A program made the position numbers and the translations under genes. The notes beneath the pieces were generated by a model. That model saw only the letters and a list, made by a program, of their open reading frames with translations, did no database searches and was not told the origin of the DNA. A DNA stretch of 64,000 nt from Mermis nigrescens. Its lineage: Eukaryota > Nematoda > Enoplea > Mermithida > Mermithidae. Positions 41,401 to 54,200 of this stretch are shown here, in pieces (within the stretch, counting starts at the first letter, position 1; the number at the start of each line of letters is the position of its first letter). The DNA is taken from assembly GCA_036768485.1 (NCBI GenBank), contig JAVLUZ010000712.1, positions 62,001-126,000 of the forward strand. The letters run 5' to 3'.

Positions 41401-44400
41401 TCGAAATTTTTCGGATTTTCCTACAGTTTCATAAAATTTCACTGAAATTGATGAAAACACATTTTTAGGCCGATATGGCTACGTTTCTAAATACGCAAAA
41501 CTTGCAATTCCCATCAATCATACGTAAGTGGTGTGATGGTTTCTAAAAATTTGCTGCGTGCGATTCATTAATTTGCTATTTTTTCTTCCTGTATTGTTTT
41601 ACTTCTTTTTCTATTAGGTTTTGATTTTTCTTACATTTTCGTACTAACGTATTAATTGTTTAATAAAACCCTAATTAACGTTTTGATTTTTTTCAAGTTT
41701 TCACGATGTTTTAGTACTATTATTATTTTTAATTTTTGTGCGGGAGGTACTTTTTTAAGACATTAACATATGCGTCAGATAAAAATACAATTAAACTTAA
41801 ATTAGTCCAAAAATTTTTACACTGTTTAAGCAAAGGACATTTCAATCTATCTAATGCAACTAATCTTAAAATTTTACGTTCAGAAGAGTAGCTCAAGTCG
41901 GATGTAGTGTAGCCTTTTCGGCACACTCTGTATATCAGTTTATTTTTTATTTTTTAAGAACAAAAACTGTTGGAATCATCATACATTGGTCTCATACACT
42001 ATTTATAAATATTTTTGAATACATATGTCTGACGGTTCAAAAATTTTTCACGGTCAAAAATTTAGAAGAATTTTGTTATATTCTTAATATAAAAAAATTT
42101 TATACTTAAGAAAATTTTATTTCGACAAAATTTTTTGTTTTTTATAATTTTTATTTTCAAATGAAAATTTCCTACACAAATTCTATTATAAATCATACAT
42201 AAAACAATGTATAAACAGGACCATCAGAACGTATTTTCAATGCGCATTTTGCATCTTTCAATTTTTTCGGAGATAAATGATAAGTTTCATTTGCTGGCAT
42301 CGTAGATCGTCTTCTGAATACGAAGGGGACGAAAATTTTTAAGTCAGATATCTCGACAACTAGTTGAAAATAGTCAAATATAATAGTATTTTTGAGCATA
42401 TCTTAGCAAGCTGTATACACTGAAAGACAGAAAATGTGAAAAAATTGAAAACTTTTTACTTTTTTATGTCTATTTTATTTTACAAAAAATATTTTTTTAC
42501 TTTATTCTATTTCAAAGTGCACACGCTTTTCTTAAACTTGGGCTGTTCGAAAAACAAAGGTTACAAAAAACAATAAATCCTGAGCGAAGCACCAAAAAAT
42601 TTAAGGCTTTTTAGCTTAAAAGTGTGCTAAAATCTATTCTGGCAATCTTTCAAATAAACTACAAGAATTTTGAATTTTTCTTTCGAGCGACTCTTTAAAA
42701 AAAATACTTATACTGTCAAAAATTTAGGGGATCAGCCCCCAGTCAGTCTCCCTCAATCGAGTGCCTGTGATTTGACTTGCCCTATTAGCATACGGGCACA
42801 GCTTGTGAATTTCGGGGAGTCAAAATTGTTTTCTAGAGGTCCGTTTTGGTCTCAAAAGCGATGGATATGCGTCAGAACACAATTTTCTAAAAATTAAAGA
42901 CGTAAAAATTTTAAAAATATGAAAAAATTTAAGTAAATCGAATAACGTATATTCAAAAACGATAACTGGCGCGATGCCAGAAATTTGATTCTTTAGTGCC
43001 AAAATATCGCAAAAAACGCATAAAACAGCAACTTTTGTACGACTTTTTTAAGATAATAAAAATTTGGGGAGGAGCGCAAATATTTTTTGACTTGTGGGGG
43101 GGGGTGACAAAACCCCTAAACCCCGCTCTTCCTCCAAAGATCATATATTTGCCTATTAGCGAATGTTTTCTATCCTAATAAGAAAAATACATTTTTGCCG
43201 CTTATTTAATTAACAATACTGTTGCTAGCTGCAGTGGTTTGTCAATAAAATCTACCAAAACTACATAAGAAACTAACGTAAATAGAAATATCGTCGATGA
43301 GGCGATTATTCGTAAGACGAGAACGATTTCGCAGGATAATCTATTAAGCATCTTTTTCTGCAAGTATTCAATTAATTTGAGAATTTTCGAAATTTTTCTG
43401 AGAAGTCCGCGATTTCGTGCAAATGACGTTTAATAGATAAATAGAAGAATCGTCGGCATTCTCGTTGACGATTACCATTAGCGTCGACGAAACGATGAAC
43501 GGTTAGCATCGATTGAAAAGAATCGATTTTAAGACGGTTTATCAACTATGTTTACCTCCGTTGCTGAAATTTTAAGTGGAAAAAATTGATTTCATTTGAG
43601 TTTTTAAAATTTTTTTCATTGATATTTTTCTTAAAAATTCACCGGGTGATCCAAATCCTTGCAACAAATTCCCGCGAACCGTCGAATCCGTTATTTCTGC
43701 CGCTAAATCATCGAAAGTCGTCGCCTTACGCAGTCCACAAAATTCTCGCCATTCATTATATGACGGTACGCCCGCGTCTCGACCTAGAGAAAAAAGATTA
43801 AACGAGTAATTTTATGAAAAAAGACAAAATTTGTAATTCAAAAGAACGACTGGGGGTCACGCCAGAAAATTTTTAAAAGGTGCCTTTTTGCGGCTAAAAG
43901 CCGATGAGTACTCCGAACAATGCCTGTTCTTTCTAGAATATAAAAACATATACAAATTTCGACAAAATCTAAAAAAATCGCGCAAATTGAACAAAATATA
44001 GTGAAAAAATGTATATACACCGCGAAGCGCTGAAAGCTCGAGATAATTGAGCTAATAATGAGCTAAAAACGCTTAAAAAGGCATACCTTTTGAAGTTTTT
44101 ACGAAAAATTGACAATTCTGGCAGCCATTTAGCGGGGAGTCAGTAGCCATTCTGGGGCATAAATTCCCCCCAACCTCCCCCAGAACACGTATGATGCAAA
44201 GCACAAAAACTTGACGCTATTTCATTTTTGGTGGAAAATGACAAAAAAACGAAATTTTGCCTAAAATGCGCATTTTTGCCTAAAAGTCGGAGGGGCAAAA
44301 TCAAGCACGCAGCTGCCCTTCTAAATATAGGAAAGACGAAGATCTTTAAGTCTGATATCTCATCGACTACTTATAGATAGGCAAAAATAATGTTTTTCGA

Positions 44401-47400
44401 ACGTTTCTAAGTCAGCTCTACGCATTGAAGAAGGAAAAAATTTAAAAAATATAACCTAATTTGAATCATATTCAACAAAATATGTTGCGTAAAATGCCCA
44501 AACTACTGATTTCTTAACATGGCATCCGGCTCGACCATGTTGATAAATTGTTCATCTTGTTTTGCGAAGAAAGACATTACTGAAAATAAATAATTAGGCG
44601 CGGAGCGTCAGAGAATATAGACATATTCATTTCGTAAACTTATTTGAAAGACAAAAATTATACAAAAAAATTTGACACGAAGCGTCCAACAATTTTCTGT
44701 CTATTAGCCCAAAAATATGCTGAATCCTATTCCGGCGCTTGTTCAAATGGTGTCCGCAAAAATTCATTGTGGAAAACTCATCGTAGAAAAATTCATCGTG
44801 GAAAATTCATAGTGTCTTGCGGAAAAATTCATTGTAGAAAAATTGTGATAAATAGATACTTTCTTCAATACGATCAAGACAAGATCCCCAAAAGTAAAAT
44901 GTGAAATTTTTTTGCAGAAACAAGACCAAATAATCACCAAAAATGGATGAAAATGATATCTTTTCTACAAAAGTACTTGAAATTGATCAGAAACTGTGGA
45001 CTGACATAATTTTCCCACTGTTTCAGCATTTATACTACCAATAGCTAGTTTGGCTTCAAAAAATTTCTGCTTTTCATCACCGGCTTTTTTCATTTGCCTG
45101 CCAATCATATTAATTCATTTTTATTTTTATCAATTACACAAGTGTATTGTTTTACGCTATTTGTTTATTTAAGTTTTTGAAAACGCACTTGGAAGTTAAA
45201 ACTCCTAGTTTGTACTGGGAGTCGAATTCACGTCTAATTAAAACGCCTAAACTAGAGCTTAATTATTTGTCCTTATTATAAACAAACGTAGAAAGTCTGT
45301 ATTTGATTGGTTTATTAATTTTAAAATTATTCGATCATTTTAATTGCTTCAATAATTTTGAGATAATTTGATGATTTTTAATAATTAACAATTTTTATGA
45401 ATTCGAAATGTCTCCATGATATTATTAATTGAGAATTTTAATAAACTTAAAATACTGTGGTAAGTTTAATGATTTAGAAATACAATTTTATTAAATATAA
45501 ACCATTTCAATAATTTTGAAATGATTCGATGATTTCATTGATTATTAATAATTTTGAAATGATTTAATAGTATTATTAAAATCGATAAGTTCAAAATAAG
45601 TTGTGTTTTTTCAATTTTAAATTATTTAATTGATTTTCAAATAAATTTGAATAATTTTAGGATAATTTGATAATTTTATTAATTTTATCACTTCTGAAAA
45701 AATTTTCATACCTCTCTGTATATTAGTCGCTGCTAAATCAGTTGAGCCGAACATACGTTCGGTTAATGAAGTGGTGAGACGTTGGGGCCTTTTGACGGCG
45801 GTGCTCATGAGGCCACGCACGAATGGGTCCATGCCACCTTCGAATAATAATTTCGACGGTTTTAAAATTCCTTCGTCGAAATTCATTTTACCTTGATGAA
45901 CCAAAAATCTCGTAAGTCTGGGTACACAGTAAAGAAATTTTTTCAGAGGGGCAGCCCAAAATCTTTTTTAACGCAACTTTATTAGCTTAAAACGATGGGT
46001 CGCATCAAAATCTTTTTTCAATCGTCTTGACTATCGGAGAAGACTTTTAAAAATTAAAAAATTAACTTTTGCTTGCTAAATTTAACAACAAAAAACAAAT
46101 TTGAAAAAAAATCAGAAACACCATTTCTAACCATCTCTTGCTCTACAGGCAGTTAAAATATGGAATAATTTCCAACGATAATTTATTGTTTTACAAACTG
46201 GCTATTTGGTGCCGAAAAATTGATACTTCTGAGCCGAAAAAGTCGTTAACAACGCCTTAAATATCGTTTTTATAATTTTTTCTTGGAAAATTATGAATTC
46301 TGGAGGGCAACATTATTTTTGCGAAAAGAATGGAAAAAAACTTTTTGCAGGTGATGAAAAGTCCCAGAATATCATAAACAGCGTCTACTTTTATAAGCAT
46401 CAACATTTTTAAAAAATCAACGAATTAGTTATCCGTGTGTGGTAAAAATTTTGTCCAATTATGCCCGTGGATCATTGAATTAAAAAATAATCCGAATTGT
46501 CAAGAAAAAATTCGAATATTCAGATCAATGAATCAGTGTTTTACAAATGCGAGTTGTTTTTGTACGAATATCTAGAATTACAATACATAATTTAGTTCGT
46601 CTTCGTTTACCTCAATTAATACGATAAATAAAATTTTTTTGCTCGAAATTGATGTATTTAATAAACAATTTTGCCATTTAATGCAAAGAGAAATGAGGAA
46701 ATATAACTATCAGATAATCTTATCTCGAAAGAAGTATTTTAATCACGAGTAAATTAGTCGATAGCTAATTCTATTTCATTTTCATCAGGAAATGGGTTTT
46801 CTATAAGTTGGAAAACAAATATAAGAATTCACTTTTTCGACAATAAATGTTGCAGTTTATTTTCGAATGAGCGTTTCAGACAATTTGGCATGAAATTTCG
46901 GTTTAATATGAGCGAACAGAAAATTCCTAGTGACAAATCTGCATTGAGAAAAATCTGGATAGAGAAATAATCAAGAACACTCAAAGATAGGACCCGAATT
47001 CTGAGGGTCCGGAAATCAAAAAATTATCAAAATGGAATTGACTAAAAAGTGGAGGAGCTGGAAACGAAATTTCTCGACGTTGCTCATCGTCGCCTATCCA
47101 ATAACATCAAAAATCGCAAAAAAACATAAAATTCCGGAAATTAATTGAGTTTGTGGGTTCTTTGAATTTTGGAGATCCATTTACGTATATATAAACGGCG
47201 CATGAAATGTGAAATGTGAGGGTCTGGAATCCAAAAATTTTTGAAGGCCAAAAAGTGCCAAAAAATTTATGGTATGGGCAAAAACAACATTTTTTTACGT
47301 TTCTCACCGAACTCTATCTGTTAATATAGAAAATCACGAAAAAAACGCGAAAAGTCTCGAAATTAAATTTTGGTGTCGTTTCCGATGGTCATTAAATTCT

Positions 47401-48165
47401 GTATATTTTTTATAAAGTATTATGTTTACCTATTATTATTTTATATATACTTTATGCTATTATTTTTTTAATTTTGAATTGTGATTCCGGCATTAATTTA
47501 TATTCTCACATGATCGGTCTAGGAAAGTCAGCCGGTCATTGATAGATCGACCAATTTTCTGATCATTTCCAAGCATTTACAAAAAATTCAAATTTTCGTC
47601 CAGTTTTGGCCGTCATTTAGCCTCGAGTTTGCCAGGAAATATCCAATTTTTTATATTCTGAAGGTCTGGACTTGCAAATTCCTCTTCCACCCCACGGGCA
47701 TGTCTGATCTAGACAAGACATGCAAGAGAGGGGTTGGGGTTCTAGACACCTCAGAATGGATAATAGAAAATTTTCTGGTTAAAATGAAACAAAATGAAGG
47801 CCAAAAACGGATGAAAATTAAAAATTTTCTTCAAACGTCCTCGAAATTGACTAGAATTGTAGAATGACGTAGCTTTAACGGTATTTTAGCAATTATGCCC
47901 GGTTTTGAGGTCATTTTACTCCAAGACAACTCAATTTTTGAACCCCATTAGACTGGCTGGCACCGTTTATCGGCCACGATGTGCACGTCTGATCTAGACC
48001 CCCACTTGCGTAGTGCGGTCCAAACTTTCCTTAGTTACTCATGCGTGATCCTATTTTTTCTATTATGTTTATTATTATTATTATTATATCATAAAGTCGA
48101 TATATTTTTATTTCATCATTTATCAACTGATTATTATGTAATGCAAATATATATGTGATGTGTGT

Positions 48166-48210
<45 letters not shown>

Positions 48211-51200
48211 ATCAGAGAAAATCGGTTCGCGCCATGAAGAGAAGGGGCGCTTCAACAATAATGTTAAGAGGAGTTAGTATGAAAATTAATACAGTAATAC
48301 AATAAACGCTGCAAGGGTTAGTAAAAGCACAAAATAGTCCAAAAATAGCATTTTTTCAAATTTCATTGAGCAACAAGTCTTTAATTTTAGCTGTAATATC
48401 TTTATGATGAATGCGTTTCCACCAGTGAAGATAATTCTTTATTATCGTAAAAAATATCTCCAAATATCAACTAATTTGTCTTTCTTTTTCTAAATCCTTT
48501 CTTGTCACCCAAATACAGGTATGCGCTAATTGTATAAGGATATTTAAATATTCTTCTAATAAATTATCTGATATGATATACCCAAAAACTTTATTTTCTA
48601 CACAAACTTGTAAATTATTTCGCATCAAAACACCATAAAATTTTTGCCAAAACATTTGAAGATGTTCGCAATCTGATAAGGCATGAACATTTGTTTCAGT
48701 AAAATTCCTCCCAATAAATAAACAATACTTACAAGAAGACGAAACGTTTCTCCATCGACTTAAGGCCCTGCTATACTTCCAGCCGCGCGGCGCCGCGCGG
48801 TGCCGCGTTGACAAAATGTGCTGCTATACTTCCACGCGGCACCGCGCGGCACCGCGCGGCGCCGCGTGGAAGTATAGCAGCACTCGCCCGCGGCGCCACG
48901 CGGCGCCGCGCGGCGCCGCGTGGCAGATAAATTGAAGTTTGAACACTGTTCAAACTTTTGCCACGCGGTGGGACGCGGCGGCCTATATTTATCATGTATT
49001 TATGAGGGAAAGCTTGATTTTAGCATTTTTTATGATGTACTGATGTTTATGCATACGTGAAAGCGTGAAAATTGAATATATAATCGATTTTTAAGATGTC
49101 TGTGTTAGTGTTATTTTGGTAACCCAAAAATAATTAAAATATGATATTGGTATAGTTAGCTTAATTTTAGTATGATACAAATATGATATTTCGCAATTGT
49201 TTATTTGAAATATGATATATTTTTGATATTTGGTATATATTTAATATGTTTTTGGTAGGTAGTGGGTGGGTAGGTAGTGAATATTATGTATACCTATTAT
49301 CTATTTTCTGCAACTATTTCAAAGTAGGTATCTATGTAAGCAAAATAGTTGGGGAATTAAATGCATGCATATCAATGCACTGTAATAAATTATGCATATT
49401 TTAAGACTCGTTTATTTTATTTCAAAGTCAAAAGACTAATTATGTAAGTGATCAATATTTTTTTGATTGATAATCTCACATTTCCAACGATTTTTCACTT
49501 AATCGGAAGCAACAATTACAATGTTATGCATAGCAATGAATAAGCATAGCTAGTTTGTGTTACAGTAAGCTACCTAGAAACAAATTTTGTACCTGCTCAC
49601 TAATTGTATAAAATTGATTTTAGTGCACAAGGTTTTCTGAAAAAACTATAGAAAAACACGAGCATTAAATTTTTAGACGTAAATTTCGAAAAATTTTCAT
49701 TTATTCAAAAACTTTCAAAATTTACAAGATTAAGTTTCAAAATTGCATGAATTCCTTTCAGTTTTCAACAAATAACAAAATTTTGGAATATTTGGATCAC
49801 TATCAGGAAGCTCAACTCTCAAGAATACAGGTGGCAAACAAGGATTGAGAAAAAAATAATTTAATGATCATTATTCCTACCTACATACCTACCTAATGTT
49901 TTATAATCTCCCAGTCTGTTTCACACAAGTTTGGGCATAAATTTTAAAAACATATCCAACAACAAATTGACAGATTGCGATTATAGCAATGATTTGATAT
50001 ATAATTATCGTAATCCGTCGGCTTATTTAAGAAAAACTTTTTGAAAAATTATGCTCAAACTCATGTGAAACAGACTATAAGCCAACTTTAATGATGAGCT
50101 CAGCTCACCATTTATTACGTATTTATCAACACAGATAGGTGTTACTTCACTCATACTACACAACGCTAATTGTACGTAAGTACATCATAGGTGGGCGGCT
50201 CCAAAGTTCTGGGGGGGTGCAAGTTTTTTTCAAAGATCAAAAAATGGCCTTAAAATGGCGGTATGGCAAACAAACACCATTTTCCAACGTTTCACATCGA
50301 GCAATATCCATTGGCATCAAAAAATTGCGAAAAACACAAAAACGTTTCAAAAATTGAAATTCTGTGGGGGTATTTCGGTTTCTGGGGGTGCATTTCCCCA
50401 AAACCCTCTCCCCAACGCCCAATGAAGTACACACAAATAACGTAGGAGTATACAAACCTCAACGGACTATATGTATGAGGGGGCTTGGCTCGGTATGCAT
50501 ATGTACATCCATACTTACGTATTTGTCTTCGTATGATAATACAACCTGTAAGTAAGATAAAGAGCAAAAAAAAGAAAAGTGCTACCACTTTATACTAAAA
50601 TTATATAAAAATTATATCGGAAATATTTTCACATTTCCCAGAGTTTTAATATGATAAGAATATGATATACCGAAATTCACAGAATTAAAATATGATATTG
50701 ATAGTCCAGCAAGTGCCTACCAAAATCGTACCAAAATTTATTTTTGGTATATCAAAATAACACTAGTCTGTGTGCGAAAATATGTGTCTCTATGCCTTTC
50801 AAAACTTGTTTTCATGATGCTGAAACCGAAAATGAGTACAGTTTTTAATGTGCACAATCGTTGACCTATACCCTTTTCACTTGTTTTCTTGACACAGAAT
50901 ACAGTATACAGTTTACACATGTTTTACTTTTTTGCTGTTTTACTGCAGTTACAACATCAATAAATTTTTTTCTGCCGCGCGGCGCCGCGTGGCGCCGCGT
51001 GGCGCCGCGTTGGAAGTATAGCAGCTACTTCGCCACGCGGCACCACGCGGCGCCACGCGGCGCCGCGCGGCGCCGCGCGGCGAAGTATAGCAGTTTGTAA
51101 TGCATTATTTAAAAAACAAAAATGTATATCTTTAGCATATCCATTAATTTCTCTCGGAAAATTCGAGCTTATAGTGTGTGCGCGCGTTATATTTATAGCG

Positions 51201-54200
51201 TGTACCTTCCGGAATGCTTTGATTATTGGCGTCGATCCTACTGTAGGCCTCTTGAATCATTCCGTGTCCGAACCGCATGGCACCGTAGACAAAATGTTCG
51301 GCGATTGAAGGATTAACAGACTGATTATATCCACGATAATGGCCCAGGACGTTTTCCGCCTGACTTCCCAAAATTTTCGGCAACCACTCCTTGTACGTTA
51401 TTGCTTGTAGTTGGGCGCCGATAATCTTGCGAGTTTCCTAGCACGATCGAATGTTTTGTGCATTTTTTCGGGAATATAATGCGAAATTACGGAATTTTTA
51501 ATATTTTTTTCATACGCTTTCTCGCATATTTTCGGATATTCCCAAATTTCGCACATTTTTTTACGTCTCTTACCGCTAGCGGCGCGCAACCTTTACTGTT
51601 TTCTAAATAACTTTAATTTTAAAAATGGATTTTTCGGTAAGTACATTTTTTATAAGTGCGTGTATGCTTTGGATAAGATTGGGGTGCATTTCCGCCGCAT
51701 AGGTCACTTCCGCCGCATAGTTCATTTCCGCCGCATAGGTTACTTCCGCCGCATAGTTCACTTCCGCCGCATAGTACAGTTCCGCCGCATATTACGGAAT
51801 AATTGCTATATGCGCTACGATTTGCCAAAGTGAGGGGGCGGAGCCAACATAAAATGGTCTTGATTCTTGTAAACGTCGCTGAGATAGCCGGTAAAAACTG
51901 CATTTTCCTACATTTTTCAACACAAGGTCATAAAATAGGACTTTTTAATAATTTTCTACTATATTGGCGTCTCAAATGACAACACTATGCAACAAAAATT
52001 AACTATTATTAAGACAATTATTCGATGACTAATAAAACATCGTTTTCAATTAATAACAGCAAACTAATTCGCGTTGTTCGCATCAAATTTTTCGACAAAG
52101 AAACGCTCATTTAAAATTCAATTTTTAATAGTGAATGCGTGGTAAAATTTTGCTTTACCTCTTATTGATTGAAGTTTACAGGATGATCCAGGAAGGAACT
52201 ACATATCCAACGCTGCATAATATGGCTTTTTGACTATCAAATAGCTACCTAATAACTGAACCCAGTTATCTGAGTCGGACATAATATTTTTAACTAAAAA
52301 TTTTTTATTACATTTTGTAGTCGGACATTTTATTTTTTTATTAAAAAACTTTTGTTACATTTTGTTTAATTAAACGGAAACCCGTATAAGTTTTATGTTT
52401 CAAATGCTCATTACTCTGCTCTAAAATGCACTTTGTACAATTAATAATGCAGCGACTGTTCCGTACTACTATGCGACTATGCGGCGGAAATGAACTATGC
52501 GGCGGAAGTGAACTATGAGGCCGAAGTGCATCCGACCCTTGGAGAATCTGGCCGAGAGTTCGCTGAAGCTTACAATTTAAGACCTAATGACGTCAGAGGA
52601 TAAAAGTAGATATTAACGATATTTCCATTTTCTCTTCCCTTACATCCCTTTTCCTTTCTGAAATTTTTTCTGCCGTTTTTTTATTTAAATTCCATTTTTT
52701 CAAATCCTTTTTCATTTTGTCTTATTTTTCATGTTTTTCCTCTCATTGCTCTTAGTTTTTATTTATTTTTGAATTTATTTTACTGTAAAGAGCATGCTAC
52801 TAAATAGAGCACGGTCGATTTCCGTCAATAAACGTTATCAAACCACATAACAATTTAACGTGCCGCCTGAAAAAACTCTAAATCAGAAGAAAACTTTCAA
52901 GGGAACAGAGCAGAAACGAATTTTTAAAAAGCTAGCATGATTTGTGATTTGTTGACTATTTCCCGTTTAATATGCCATTACTCGTTGCCCAGTAAAAGAT
53001 TATGGCTACAGCATTATTCTAAACCAATCTTGTAACCATTTTGGCAAAAAAAGACGCATTGCTCGTTTCATTCGCGAACAAACTCATCGTTAATTAAATA
53101 ATTAATTAATTAATTCTTTAAGTAATTGATTAATTAATTAAATCAATTAAACTTAAAATTCTAAAAGACGATTAGATTTCGTTATTACCTGGAATATCCT
53201 ATCCTTACTCCACCGCGCATTAATTTGCATCAAACGCTGAGCAATTCGATTATGCTCGCGCAAAAATAACGTGTGAAAAGCGACAAGTCCAATAAATATA
53301 GTTATTCTGTTGTCACCGGCATCAAAATTTGCCTGGCAATTCGTAGGCCCTGAGCATTGTTGCTGATTAAATGGCAGGTAAACTTTGCTGTTGAAGGCAG
53401 TCGATTTTAACATGGCAGTGTCTCTGAGTCTGTTAACGTGAAGGGTGTCAGAAAAAAAAATTTTTATATTTTCAATGAGGAATCTATATTTAGTAAATGC
53501 TAAAAGATGCAAATTTAATACGCTGATTCGTGCTAACCGGGTATTGATAACCACACCTGGGCGTTAAGGGTTAGGGGTATGCACCCTCCCCGAGAAACCA
53601 AAATACCCCCCTCGAATTCAATTTTTAAATTTTTTTTTGTTTTTTTCGCAATTTTTTTATGCCAATGGATAGTGCACGATGAGAAACGTTGATTAATGGT
53701 GTTTTTCGCCATACCACCATTTTTAAGGCCTTTTTCTGACCTTTGAAAAATCTTACACTCCCCTCCCCCAGATTATTGGTGCTGCCCACGAATGGTGATA
53801 ACTCCAAAAGCTTCAAAAGCTAAGAAATACGCAGAAAAAGGAAGCTAAAATAATTAAAAAGTTTAGTAGACAGAATATAGGTTTATACAGGGACGGATGT
53901 AAGGAAGGGGCGGGATGGCCGCTCCCCATTATCCGAAAAATATTTGGCGATTTAAAGAAAGGATATGTAATCTGCAATGGTTTTTGGCAGTCAGTGATCA
54001 TAATTTCTAAAATAAAATTACCACGAAAAAATTTGTTCAAAGAGGTTTGTTCGGACTTGAAAACTTTAGTCAAAAGACAATCATGATGAATTCGAAGATT
54101 GGGCGATGCCCTTTCCATCTTAAAATCATAGAACCTGTCCAAAAACATTTAATAAAATCTGTCATGTCAAAAAATTAATAGTTTGAAGATTCGCAAAAAA

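Larger units (their letters stand above)
48768..51093. mobile_element. Foldback element FB2 with GC-rich nested palindromes
   Basis: Bounded by CTGCTATACTTCC (48768) and GAAGTATAGCAG (51093). The arms are arrays of GCGCCGCGCGG/GCGCCACGCGG words; a near-perfect palindrome of about 66 bp lies at 48817-48882 and AAGTTTGAACACTGTTCAAA at 48933. Further in, TAGTGTTATTTTGGTA (about 49106) mirrors TATCAAAATAACACTA at 50749-50764, extending each arm to about 450 bp. The AT-rich centre contains two nested MITEs and no ORF. Confidence 0.8.

Noticed and set aside
48771..51100. Arg/Ala/Pro-rich coding sequences in the GC-rich arrays
   Set aside because: Open frames arise from GCGCCGCGCGG repeats lacking stop codons; the palindromic arrangement explains them better than coding.
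51619..51903. Cys-Gly-Gly repeat protein on the minus strand
   Set aside because: It is the 18-bp foldback array read in frame, a multiple of three, with no conserved start or flank.
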